Shown here: in pieces, positions 16,836 to 26,683 of the stretch | How positions within the stretch are numbered: position 1 is the first letter of the stretch | Layout of the letters: every line of letters begins with the position of its first letter | Assembly (NCBI RefSeq): GCF_014650695.1 | Contig: NZ_BMVL01000016.1 | Span: 1-64,000, forward strand | Direction of reading: 5' to 3' | DNA: 64,000 bases | Origin: Streptomyces avidinii | Lineage (GTDB): Bacteria > Actinomycetota > Actinomycetes > Streptomycetales > Streptomycetaceae | The notes under the pieces: generated by a model | What the model was told of the DNA's origin: nothing | Seen by the model: the letters and a program-made list of their open reading frames with translations, nothing else | Databases searched by the model: none | Translations under genes and position numbers: made by a program

Positions 16836-17141
16836 TCAGTAGGCCTCGGTGAAGAGGGTCGAGGCCCGCTTGTCGGTGGCGCGGTAGTCGTCCTTGCCGC
16901 GCTCGATGAGCTTGGCGACCTTCTCCAGCTCCGTCTGCATGGTGTTGGCCTTGCTCTTGTACTTGCCCTGGAGGGTGACGTACTCGCGGTGCGCCTCACC
17001 GTCCCAGGTGTCGGTGACGACCTTCAGGGCCTGTTCCATCTGCTCCAGGTCCTTGATGATGTTCCCGGAGACGATCCGGATGCGGTCCGCCATCTGCTGG
17101 ACGGACTCATACCGGACCCGGGTACCGTCGTTCGCCGTCAT
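16836..17141 (-). CDS. esxB: WXG100-family ESX substrate EsxB
   Basis: This 101-residue all-helical protein is a type VII secretion substrate that normally pairs with EsxA as a helical hairpin dimer. The turn motif is WDG (in VTDTWDGEAHREY), a variant of WXG in which the conserved Trp and Gly remain. The C-terminal part carries YRATDKRASTLF, compatible with the YxxxD/E export signal (Y, three residues, D). The ATG at 17141 follows GAAGGAGAAGAGC. It is the second gene of a two-gene unit, 42 bp downstream of esxA. Confidence 0.9.
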   Translation of the reverse strand: MTANDGTRVRYESVQQMADRIRIVSGNIIKDLEQMEQALKVVTDTWDGEAHREYVTLQGKYKSKANTMQTELEKVAKLIERGKDDYRATDKRASTLFTEAY

Positions 17142-17183
17142 GCTCTTCTCCTTCTCGCTGTGACCGACTGAAAAGCGGCGCTG

Positions 17184-17534
17184 TCAGATGCCGTCGAGGC
17201 CCGAACGGGGGCCGTTGCCGGACTGCGACGGCTGGACGGCGTTCTTGAACGCGGCACGCACCTCGTCGTCCTGGGCGTTGCTGAGGTTCTTCGTCTGGGC
17301 CACCGCGTTGTGCAGGACGCCGAGCAGCCGACGGATCTCGTCGTGGCTGTCGTTGAGCGTCGACTGGGCCGTGATGAAGCCCGAGGCGCCCACACCGGTC
17401 CAGCCGGCGCTCACGGTGGCGATGATGTCGGCCAGCTCGCGGGCCTGCTTGGTGACGGCGGTGCCCGTCTCCTCGATCTTGTTCTTCGCCTGGACGACCG
17501 GATCGTCTGCAAGTCCGAAGGTGTTCGTGCTCAT
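17184..17534 (-). CDS. esxA: WXG100-family ESX substrate EsxA
   Basis: This 116-residue protein has the WTG turn (VSAGWTGVGASGF) between two predicted amphipathic helices and a short disordered tail (PSQSGNGPRSG). It is expected to dimerise with the downstream EsxB and to be secreted by the EccBCDE channel; in S. coelicolor the esxBA pair affects sporulation. The ATG at 17534 follows GAGGAG. A clear promoter lies at 17682-17710, so the pair can be expressed apart from the structural genes. Confidence 0.9.
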   Translation of the reverse strand: MSTNTFGLADDPVVQAKNKIEETGTAVTKQARELADIIATVSAGWTGVGASGFITAQSTLNDSHDEIRRLLGVLHNAVAQTKNLSNAQDDEVRAAFKNAVQPSQSGNGPRSGLDGI

Positions 17535-17681
17535 CGAAGCTCCTCACTTCTCAATTCGCCGGCAGAACCGGCGGATTGCGCAGCGGAGCGGACGTACCTG
17601 GCGCGGTTGTGAGCCACGCGCCCCGGGTTGTCCCCCTCCGCTTCACGCGATCCCCCGATCACACTCGTGAAGCCTGGTGTC

Positions 17682-17710
17682 ACTCTAGCCAGTTCATCGC
17701 CCAGCCCCAA
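17682..17710 (-). promoter_or_regulatory. Predicted esxAB promoter
   Basis: On the minus strand TTGGGG (-35, 17705-17710) is followed after 17 nt by TAGAGT (-10, 17682-17687). The inferred start of transcription leaves a leader of about 140 nt before esxA. The -35 overlaps the stem-loop that follows the mycosin gene. Confidence 0.55.
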
Positions 17711-17724
17711 CACCGGTGGGGGGC
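17704..17724 (-). terminator. Stem-loop after the mycosin gene
   Basis: GCCCC and GGGGGC flank a palindromic CACCGGTG in the 24-44 nt after the mycosin stop. It probably ends the eccB-mycP transcript and overlaps the esxAB -35 element. Confidence 0.4.
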
Positions 17725-17747
17725 TTCCGTAGATGAACTGTGACCGT

Positions 17748-19073
17748 TCACTGCAAACGGCGTCGGCGGTTGCGGGAGTCCCGGACGACCGTCGCGGTAC
17801 CCGCGATGACGGCGATCAGGACGGCGCCGATGCCGAGAGCGTACGTGCCGAACCTCTCCTCGCGCTCCTGGGCCGTCTCGGTGAGCCGGAGCGCCGCCGC
17901 CTCAGGGGCCGTCGCCGGGGGTGGACCGGGGTCCGGAACCGGGGCCTTCGGGGCCTGCTGGTCGTGGGAGAGCGCGCGCACCGGGTCGACGACGCCCCAA
18001 CCGACGTAGTCGTCACGGCCGTTGACGGCACGCTCGGCGGTGTTCTGGATCTGCCAGACGATCTGCTGCGCGGACCAGTCCGCGTGCTTGGCACGCAGCA
18101 GGGCGGCGACGCCGGCGACGTACGGCGCGGAGAAGCTGGTGCCGTTGTCGATGCACTGGCCGAAGCCGGGGACGGTGGAGACCATGTCGACGCCGGGCGC
18201 CGCCACCCCGATGAAGTCACCGGGCTGGGAGAACACGGCCCGCTCGTTGTTGCGGTCCGAGGCACCCACGGCGAGCACTCCGGGGAAGGCCGCCGGGTAG
18301 GTCTTGCGCTTCTCGCCGCTCGTGCCGTCGTTGCCCGCCGAGGCCACCACCACGATGTTGGCGGCGACGGCCTTCTGGACCGCCTTGCCGAGCTCGGAGT
18401 CGGCGGAGAGCTGTGCGTCGGTGTCCTGTGAGATGTTGATCACCTGGGCGCCCTTGGCCACCGCGTGGTCGATGGCCTGGGCCAGGGACAGGGCGTTGCC
18501 CTTGCCCTGCCCGTCGTTCTGCCGGATCGGGATGATCGTGGCGTCCGGGGCCAGCCCGACGAAGCCGGTGCCCTCCTGGGGGCGCGCCGCGATCAGCCCG
18601 GCGACCTTGGTGCCGTGGCCGATGGTGTCGGTCGTGCCGTCGCCGCCCTTGGGGTCGACGAAGTCCTTGCCGGCGCCGGTGTCGAGGGCCGCGCTGAGCT
18701 GCGGGTTCGCTCGGTCCACACCGGTGTCGATGACTGCGACGCGGACGCCGGCGCCGTTCTTGTCCTTGCCCTTGGTCTGGGCCCAGAGCTCGTCGAGCAG
18801 GAGCCGCTGGAGCGCCCAGGGGCGGTCGGCGATCTGCTTCTTCATCGGGAAGGTGCACTCCCCCGCGCCGTCGAGGCGCAGCACGTACGGGGACTGCGCG
18901 TACGGGGACTGCGCGTACGGGGACTGCGCGTACGGGGACTGCGCGTACGGGGACGGCGGCGCGGGAGCCGCCTCGGCGGCCGAGGCCGCCCCCGCGCCGC
19001 CGGAGGCCAGGGCGAGGGCGAAGGCGGCGGCCAGGAGCGCCCGCCGGGGCGCGTGGGTGTGGGTGTGGGTCAT
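17748..19073 (-). CDS. mycP: Type VII secretion-associated serine protease (mycosin)
   Basis: Mycosin is a membrane-anchored subtilisin-family protease that caps the ESX channel on the outer face of the membrane. An N-terminal signal sequence covers about residues 9-32. The S8 triad is complete: D116 (VIDTGVD), H153 (GHGTKVAG) and S313 (GTSFSAP), with N248 as oxyanion residue. A Pro-rich stretch and a C-terminal transmembrane helix at about 411-433 follow. Between signal and catalytic domain lies a tandem repeat of SPYAQ (residues 41-63), encoded by 15-bp units. The ATG at 19073 follows GAGGAAG; 11 bp separate it from the eccB stop. Confidence 0.93.
   Translation of the reverse strand: MTHTHTHAPRRALLAAAFALALASGGAGAASAAEAAPAPPSPYAQSPYAQSPYAQSPYAQSPYVLRLDGAGECTFPMKKQIADRPWALQRLLLDELWAQTKGKDKNGAGVRVAVIDTGVDRANPQLSAALDTGAGKDFVDPKGGDGTTDTIGHGTKVAGLIAARPQEGTGFVGLAPDATIIPIRQNDGQGKGNALSLAQAIDHAVAKGAQVINISQDTDAQLSADSELGKAVQKAVAANIVVVASAGNDGTSGEKRKTYPAAFPGVLAVGASDRNNERAVFSQPGDFIGVAAPGVDMVSTVPGFGQCIDNGTSFSAPYVAGVAALLRAKHADWSAQQIVWQIQNTAERAVNGRDDYVGWGVVDPVRALSHDQQAPKAPVPDPGPPPATAPEAAALRLTETAQEREERFGTYALGIGAVLIAVIAGTATVVRDSRNRRRRLQ
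18886..18954. repeat. 15-bp tandem repeat in mycP
   Basis: The unit TACGGGGACTGCGCG is repeated four times without change and then truncated. On the minus strand it encodes SPYAQ repeats in the linker after the signal peptide. Exact identity of the copies suggests recent slippage. Confidence 0.9.
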
Positions 19074-19084
19074 CAGCGGCTTCC

Positions 19085-20662
19085 TCACGAACCCTGGGGC
19101 TGGCGGGCCGAGTTGGTGTCCAGCCGCGGCCCCTTGGAGAGGAACTCCGACCACGCGATGGGCACCATGGCCGGGCTGACGCCGCCGTAGCCGAGCCGGA
19201 CCTGCGCCTGGCTGGCCTCGGGGCGGGCGTCCGTACCGGTCTTCGACTGGTCGGGCGCGCCGATCTTCGACTGCTCGGCGTCGCTGTCGCCGTTGGCCTG
19301 GACGGCGTACCGCAGCCCGGTGTCGGTGACCAGGAACAGGGAGCCGCCGGCCGTCGTCTGCTTGCCCTGGACCTGGGTGTAGAGCAGGCCCGAGCCGGGG
19401 GTGACGTACGCGCTGGTGCCGCTGGCGGTGATGTCGACGGGGAAGCCGGTACCGGCCCAGGTGCTCAGGGTCTGGTTGCCCTGGCCGTCGACCGAGCGCA
19501 GGACGCTGCAGACGGTGTCGCGGTTGTTGGCCCCGCCGGTCTGGGTGCCCGCGGGCGGTGCCGTCTGGTTGATCCGGTCGGTCTTCTTCTGCGGCCACCT
19601 GACCTCGCCCGCGAACGGGGCGGCGTCCGGGTTGATGGACTGGAGGTCGACCTCGCGGGCCTTGCCGTGCATGTTGAGGCCGTCCGTCGCGGGCGCCGAG
19701 ATCAGCAGCCAGGCGACGAAGTCGGAGACCGGCGCGACCTTCCCGGGCAGCACCACGTAGTGCTGCGCGCCGGAGCCCGTCTGCGCCTTGAGCACCATAC
19801 CGACCTTGTTGTCGGCGGTGCCCAGGCCCTTGACCCCGGCGTCGGAACCGGCCTTGCCGGGCAGCGGCGGGAACGACAGCTCGTCGCCGGAGTTGAGGGT
19901 GCCCAGCCATTCCGGGGTGACCTGCTGCGGGGTGGCGCCGGTGCCGACCAACGCGTTGGTCATCGTCCCGGCGGCAGGGGTGCCCTCCGGGAACTTGTAC
20001 TTCGTCCCGGCCGCGTCGATCAGGTAGCGCTCCTGACCCGCGCCGGTGCTCTGCACGTACAGCGACTGGGTGTCGGTCAGCCTGCGGGCGTCGTCCGTCT
20101 TGGCCGCCTCGCGGTCGGCGAGGACGAAGGTGGCGGTCTGCACGCCACGGCCGTTGCCACCCGGCTGCTGGCAGACGGCCCAGCGCTTGGCCTTGCCCGC
20201 GTCGTCCTTGGAGGGCAGCCGGTCCGGGGCGTACGGGATACCGATGATGGGGCCGCGCGGCGGTTTGCCCGCGTCCAGGACCTTGTCCTCGACCTGGATC
20301 ACCTTGAACTTCTTGGGATCCAGGAGGAGTCGGGCGGACGCGAGGTTCAGCACCGGGTGCAACCGGGTCTGGTCCTTGCCGCCCACCTTCGTCGTCAGGA
20401 CCACGTACCGGGTGGTCGAGTCCTTGCCGACGATGACCCGGGTACCCGGTTCCGCCCAGCCCTTGGGGGCCGTCGGCTTGAACATGCCCCAGGCGCCGAA
20501 CCCGGCGAGCACCAGCGCGCCCACGATCACCCCCGGCAGGACCGCGCGCAGCGGGCGCGGCGCGCCCTCCTCGGTGCCCGTGGCGGATGGCTGGAGGAAC
20601 GCGGCCACCGTGCGCCGCTTCGCAAAGGTGTACGCGTTGAGCTCATCACGTCGTGATGCCAT
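19085..20662 (-). CDS. eccB: Type VII secretion membrane protein EccB
   Basis: EccB has a short cytoplasmic N-terminus, one transmembrane helix (about 43-64) and a large extracytoplasmic domain made of R1-type repeats around a central core, seen here as pseudo-repeats such as GTKYKFPEG, TGLRYAVQ and RYLIDAAG. The two cysteines (VCQQPGG and VCSVLRS) are likely to form the conserved disulfide. It belongs to the membrane core complex with EccC, EccD and EccE. The ATG at 20662 gives 525 aa, beginning MASRRDELNAYTFAKRR, a typical EccB N-terminus. The gene is first of an eccB-mycP unit and divergent from eccE. Confidence 0.93.
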   Translation of the reverse strand: MASRRDELNAYTFAKRRTVAAFLQPSATGTEEGAPRPLRAVLPGVIVGALVLAGFGAWGMFKPTAPKGWAEPGTRVIVGKDSTTRYVVLTTKVGGKDQTRLHPVLNLASARLLLDPKKFKVIQVEDKVLDAGKPPRGPIIGIPYAPDRLPSKDDAGKAKRWAVCQQPGGNGRGVQTATFVLADREAAKTDDARRLTDTQSLYVQSTGAGQERYLIDAAGTKYKFPEGTPAAGTMTNALVGTGATPQQVTPEWLGTLNSGDELSFPPLPGKAGSDAGVKGLGTADNKVGMVLKAQTGSGAQHYVVLPGKVAPVSDFVAWLLISAPATDGLNMHGKAREVDLQSINPDAAPFAGEVRWPQKKTDRINQTAPPAGTQTGGANNRDTVCSVLRSVDGQGNQTLSTWAGTGFPVDITASGTSAYVTPGSGLLYTQVQGKQTTAGGSLFLVTDTGLRYAVQANGDSDAEQSKIGAPDQSKTGTDARPEASQAQVRLGYGGVSPAMVPIAWSEFLSKGPRLDTNSARQPQGS

Positions 20663-20920
20663 GACCGCCTGCTTCTCCCCGCACGGCCCGGCCGGTGAGT
20701 ACGGTCCCCGGGCCTCGATTGTCCGACCGGGCACCTACTATGCCTCTTGACCGACGGTATGCAGGGGCCGGGTAGGGTGAGGCTGCCGCTCAGCCCCTTC
20801 CGCACCGGGTTAATCAGGGCTTGTTGGGGTGGATTGGGGAGATTCCGGGGTCGTGCGGCAGTCGTCGCGCAGCGCCGGAACTCATGGGGTCCGGCCCCGG
20901 AAAGGGGAAGTGCGCGAGTG
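20663..20920. promoter_or_regulatory. Divergent eccB/eccE promoter region
   Basis: This 258-bp gap must drive both genes. On the plus strand TTGACC (20747-20752) and TAGGGT (20773-20778) resemble -35 and -10 elements, but the 20-nt spacing is longer than optimal. The block GACCGACGGT at 20749-20758 is nearly the same as one in the eccD/eccC region. Confidence 0.4.
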
Positions 20921-22195
20921 ATGGCCACCGCGACGGAGCAGCAGACCGGCGCGCCCGCACCGGCGCGCGGCGGGGTGACGCCGCATCCGAAGTCGAGCCC
21001 CGGCCGCTTCGGTCCGTTCCGACTGCAACAGCTCGTTCTGCTTCAAGTCGCGGCAGCCGCCCTGCTGGTGGCCTGGGTCGTCGAACCGCTGCTGCTGGTC
21101 CCCACCGGCGTGCTGGCGCTCGTCCTGGTGGTGCTCGCGGTCGTACGCCGCCACCAGCGCTCCCTGCCCGAATGGATCGGCGGCGCGCTCGCGCTGCGTT
21201 CACGCCGACGCCGGGCCGCGGCCTTCACCGTGCCCGCGGGCACCGAACCGGGCCTCGCCCCGCTGGTCGAGGCCGATCCGGCGCTGCGCACCCTCACCTT
21301 CGGCGACCGGGACCGACGGCCGGTCGGGATGATCGGTGACGGGACCTTCCTGACCGCGGTCGTCCAGGTGGACACGGACGCCACGGCGCTCCGGCCCGAC
21401 CGGGCGGCGCGACCGCTGCCGCTCGCCGTCGTACGGGACATCCTCGAAGTGGACGGCATCCGGCTGGAGTCCGCACAACTCGTTCAGCACACCCAGCCCG
21501 CGCCCGCACCGCACCTGCCCGCCCAGTCGATGGCGACGCGCAACTACGCGCCGCTGCAGGCGCGAACGGGAACCCCCGCGGTCCGCCTGACGTGGATCGC
21601 GCTCAAGCTCGACCCGGAGCTGTGCCCGGAGGCCGTCACCGCGCGCGGCGGAGGGCTGCCCGGGGCGCAGCGGTGCCTGGTGCGCGCTGCGGACCAGTTG
21701 GCGAGCCGGCTGGCCGGAGCCGGGTTCACGGCCACCGTGCTGACCGAGCAGGAGCTGACGGCGGCGCTCGCCACGTCCTCGTGCGCCAACCCGATGGCGA
21801 TCACCCAGGCCGGGCGGTCGAGCAGCACCGGGCGGCGGACCGAGGAGACCTCGCGGACCTGGCGCTGCGACGACCGGCGGCACACGACGTACTGGATAGG
21901 CCGCTGGCCCCAGCTGGGCGGCGCCGGCTCGGCCGCGCTGCCGCAGTTCGTGGCGCTGCTGACCTCGCTGCCCGCGCTGGCGACGAACTTCAGCCTGACG
22001 ATGGCCCCGGCGGAGCGACAGGGCGTCACCCTGACCGGACACGTACGGGTGACAGGACGCAGCGACGAGGAACTCGTCGCTGCGCGGCGGGAGTTGGAGA
22101 GGACGGCGCGCGGCGTGAAGACCGGGCTGGTGCGCCTCGACCGTGAACAGGTGCCGGGGCTGCTGGCTTCGCTGCCGCTGGGAGGGGCTCGATGA
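20921..22195 (+). CDS. eccE: Type VII secretion protein EccE
   Basis: EccE is the outer-ring subunit of the ESX membrane complex. Two adjacent transmembrane helices (about 32-50 and 53-72, LQVAAAALLVAWVVEPLLL and PTGVLALVLVVLAVV) are followed by a soluble alpha/beta domain of about 340 residues, the EccE pattern. The ATG at 20921 follows AAAGGGGAAG and gives 424 aa; a GTG lies one codon upstream. Its stop codon overlaps the start of the next gene (ATGA), so the two are translationally coupled. Confidence 0.88.
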   Translation: MATATEQQTGAPAPARGGVTPHPKSSPGRFGPFRLQQLVLLQVAAAALLVAWVVEPLLLVPTGVLALVLVVLAVVRRHQRSLPEWIGGALALRSRRRRAAAFTVPAGTEPGLAPLVEADPALRTLTFGDRDRRPVGMIGDGTFLTAVVQVDTDATALRPDRAARPLPLAVVRDILEVDGIRLESAQLVQHTQPAPAPHLPAQSMATRNYAPLQARTGTPAVRLTWIALKLDPELCPEAVTARGGGLPGAQRCLVRAADQLASRLAGAGFTATVLTEQELTAALATSSCANPMAITQAGRSSSTGRRTEETSRTWRCDDRRHTTYWIGRWPQLGGAGSAALPQFVALLTSLPALATNFSLTMAPAERQGVTLTGHVRVTGRSDEELVAARRELERTARGVKTGLVRLDREQVPGLLASLPLGGAR

Positions 22196-22890
22196 GGGGC
22201 GGTTTCGGGCTGGTCGGTCCGCGCCGGGAGCGGCACGTGGTGCCCGCCGCGGACCTGGACCTGCTGGCGCTGCCCGTCGGGGACGACGGGGTCGTCATCG
22301 GGGTGGACGCCGAGGGCCGGTCGGCGGTGCTGGGCATCAACCGGCCGACGCCGTACGAAGTGACGCTGATCGGCGGGCTCTGGACGGCGCAGGTACTGGC
22401 GCTGCGCGCGGCGGCCACGGGTGCGCGCGTGGCGGTGGAGACCGGCCGTGGTCAGGTGTGGTCCGGGCTGGCCCAGGCGGCGGGCGGCGGACAGCAGTGC
22501 GTGACCCTGCACGAGGTGGGCCGGATCCCGCCGCAGGGTGCGTCGGCGGGCAGCCCGGTGCTGGTGATCCGCGACTGCGGGATGCGGCCGCCGCGCGGGC
22601 GGGTGGTGGCCGGTCCGTGGCAGGCGGTGCTGACCCTGCTGCCGTACCTGAGCCCGACGGCGCCGCGGCTGCTGCAGCAGTCGTCCCTGGTGGGCGTGCA
22701 GCGGGTGTCCCCGGACGAGGCGGAGCAGATCGGCCGTCTGATGCGGCTCCCCCGGCAGGCGGTGGATTCGCTGCCGACGCTGGGTGACGGGGTGACCCTG
22801 TGGTGCACCCCGCGGGACCGGCAGTTCGTGATGACACAGGGGACGGACGCGGAGACGGGCCTGCTCGGCGGGGCCCGGCGCATCGACTGA
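22192..22890 (+). CDS. ESX-locus protein of unknown function
   Basis: This 232-residue soluble protein has no signal sequence or membrane helix. Its sequence is mainly alternating beta and helix (VVIGVDAEGRSAVLGINRPTPYEVTLIGGLWTAQ) with no catalytic motif that I recognise. Its start overlaps the eccE stop codon by four bases, and it lies directly upstream of the EspI-like ATPase, so it very probably serves the secretion system. Its closest relatives, as far as I know, are the proteins in the same position in other streptomycetes. Confidence 0.7.
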   Translation: MRGGFGLVGPRRERHVVPAADLDLLALPVGDDGVVIGVDAEGRSAVLGINRPTPYEVTLIGGLWTAQVLALRAAATGARVAVETGRGQVWSGLAQAAGGGQQCVTLHEVGRIPPQGASAGSPVLVIRDCGMRPPRGRVVAGPWQAVLTLLPYLSPTAPRLLQQSSLVGVQRVSPDEAEQIGRLMRLPRQAVDSLPTLGDGVTLWCTPRDRQFVMTQGTDAETGLLGGARRID

Positions 22891-22895
22891 GCCGG

Positions 22896-22942
22896 CGGCC
22901 CCCTGAGGGGGGCGGACAGCGATGTCGGGGCCCGATTAGGCT
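22896..22942 (+). promoter_or_regulatory. Small hairpin and -10-like element before the EspI-like gene
   Basis: A GC-rich stem (GCCCCC, TGA, GGGGGC) follows the stop of the 232-residue gene, and TAGGCT at 22937-22942 resembles a -10 element, with no good -35. The EspI-like gene may have a promoter of its own here. Confidence 0.3.
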
Positions 22943-22999
22943 GGGTCCGGGCGCGGCGAGGTGGGCGCCGGACCAGTGTGCGACAGACCAGGAGGACCA

Positions 23000-25516
<2,517 letters not shown>

Positions 25517-25551
25517 CGCCGACCGCCGGGCCGCCGACCGGCGACAGCAAG

Positions 25552-25588
25552 AAGGGCCCGTACCACCCCGAGGGTGGTACGGGCCCTT
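25552..25588. terminator. Bidirectional terminator between the ESX locus and ribF
   Basis: A perfect 17-bp inverted repeat (25552-25568 and 25572-25588, loop CGA) lies between the convergent EspI-like gene and ribF. It marks the end of the ESX locus. Confidence 0.85.
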
Positions 25589-25599
25589 CCGCGTCTTCG

Positions 25600-26556
25600 T
25601 CAGCGCTTCGCGTCGTACGCGTCCGTCAGTACCCGCGCCCGCTTCACATCGTCCGCGATCGCTTCCAGCAGCCCGTCCAGCGATTCGAACTTCGCCATCC
25701 CCCGCACGTAGGCGAGGAAGTCGACGGCGACGTGCATCCCGTACAGGTCGAGGCCCACGCGGTCGATCGCGTACGCCTCCACGGTCCGCTCGGTGGCGTC
25801 GAACTGCACGTTCGTCCCCACCGAGATCGCCGCCGGCATCCGCTCGCCGTCCGCCGTCAGCCAGCCCGCGTAGACCCCGTCCGCCGGGATCGCGGTGTGC
25901 GGCTGGGTCTCCACGTTCGCCGTCGGGTAGCCGAGTTCCCGCCCGCGCTGCGCACCGCGCACCACGACGCCCTCGACCCGGTGCGGACGCCCCAGGATCT
26001 CGGCCGCGCCGTCCATGTCGCCCTCGGCGACCAGCCTGCGCGCGAGCGTCGAGGAGAACGGCACCCCGCCGCCCGCCTCGCCCCGCTCGACCAGGTCGAC
26101 GACGTCGACCTCGTAGTCGTAGGTGGAGCCCAGCTCGCGCAGGAAGTCGACGTTCCCTGCGGCCCGGTGACCGAAGCGGAAGTTCGGACCCTCGATGACG
26201 GCACGCGCGTGCAGCTTGTCGACGAGGACCTTCACGATGAAGTCGGCCGGGGACAGCTGGGAGAACTCCGCCGTGAACGGCAGGATCAGCAGCGCGTCGA
26301 CGCCGAGTCCGGCCATCAGCTCGGCACGCCGGTCGTACGGGGCCAGGATCGGCGGGTGGCTGCCGGGGCGCACCACCTCGCTCGGGTGCGGGGCGAAGGT
26401 GACCACCACGGACGGCACGCCGAGCTCACCCGCAGTGGCCACCGCCCGTCCGATGATCAGCTGATGTCCCCGGTGCACGCCGTCGTAGGAGCCGATGGTG
26501 ACGACGCTGCGTCCCCAGTCCTGGGGGATGTCCTCCAAGCCACGCCAGCGCTGCAC
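25600..26556 (-). CDS. ribF: Bifunctional riboflavin kinase / FAD synthetase
   Basis: RibF makes FMN from riboflavin and then FAD from FMN. The N-terminal FAD synthetase (nucleotidyltransferase) domain has GSYDGVHRGHQ at about 23-33 (the HxGH-type motif) and the C-terminal flavokinase domain has the PTANV motif (ELGYPTANVET) at about 211-216. The protein is 318 aa, the typical length. The GTG at 26556 follows GAGGAG by eight bases. It is downstream of the large trypsin-STAND gene on the same strand; ribF is commonly found next to truB in other bacteria, so that gene interrupts an old neighbourhood. Confidence 0.96.
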   Translation of the reverse strand: MQRWRGLEDIPQDWGRSVVTIGSYDGVHRGHQLIIGRAVATAGELGVPSVVVTFAPHPSEVVRPGSHPPILAPYDRRAELMAGLGVDALLILPFTAEFSQLSPADFIVKVLVDKLHARAVIEGPNFRFGHRAAGNVDFLRELGSTYDYEVDVVDLVERGEAGGGVPFSSTLARRLVAEGDMDGAAEILGRPHRVEGVVVRGAQRGRELGYPTANVETQPHTAIPADGVYAGWLTADGERMPAAISVGTNVQFDATERTVEAYAIDRVGLDLYGMHVAVDFLAYVRGMAKFESLDGLLEAIADDVKRARVLTDAYDAKR

Positions 26557-26683
26557 TGTGACCGCTCCTCGCCCGAACCCGGTTGGTCCTTGAACTGATT
26601 GCCGATTGCAGGTCTAAGACTGCCATGCCCGTGGCCGGTGCCCCGCATCGGCATCTGACTGGATCGGCCCGCCGTGTCTGTCG

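Noticed and set aside
18886..18954. CRISPR-like repeat
   Set aside because: The units are 15 bp, directly adjacent with no spacers, and in frame within mycP.
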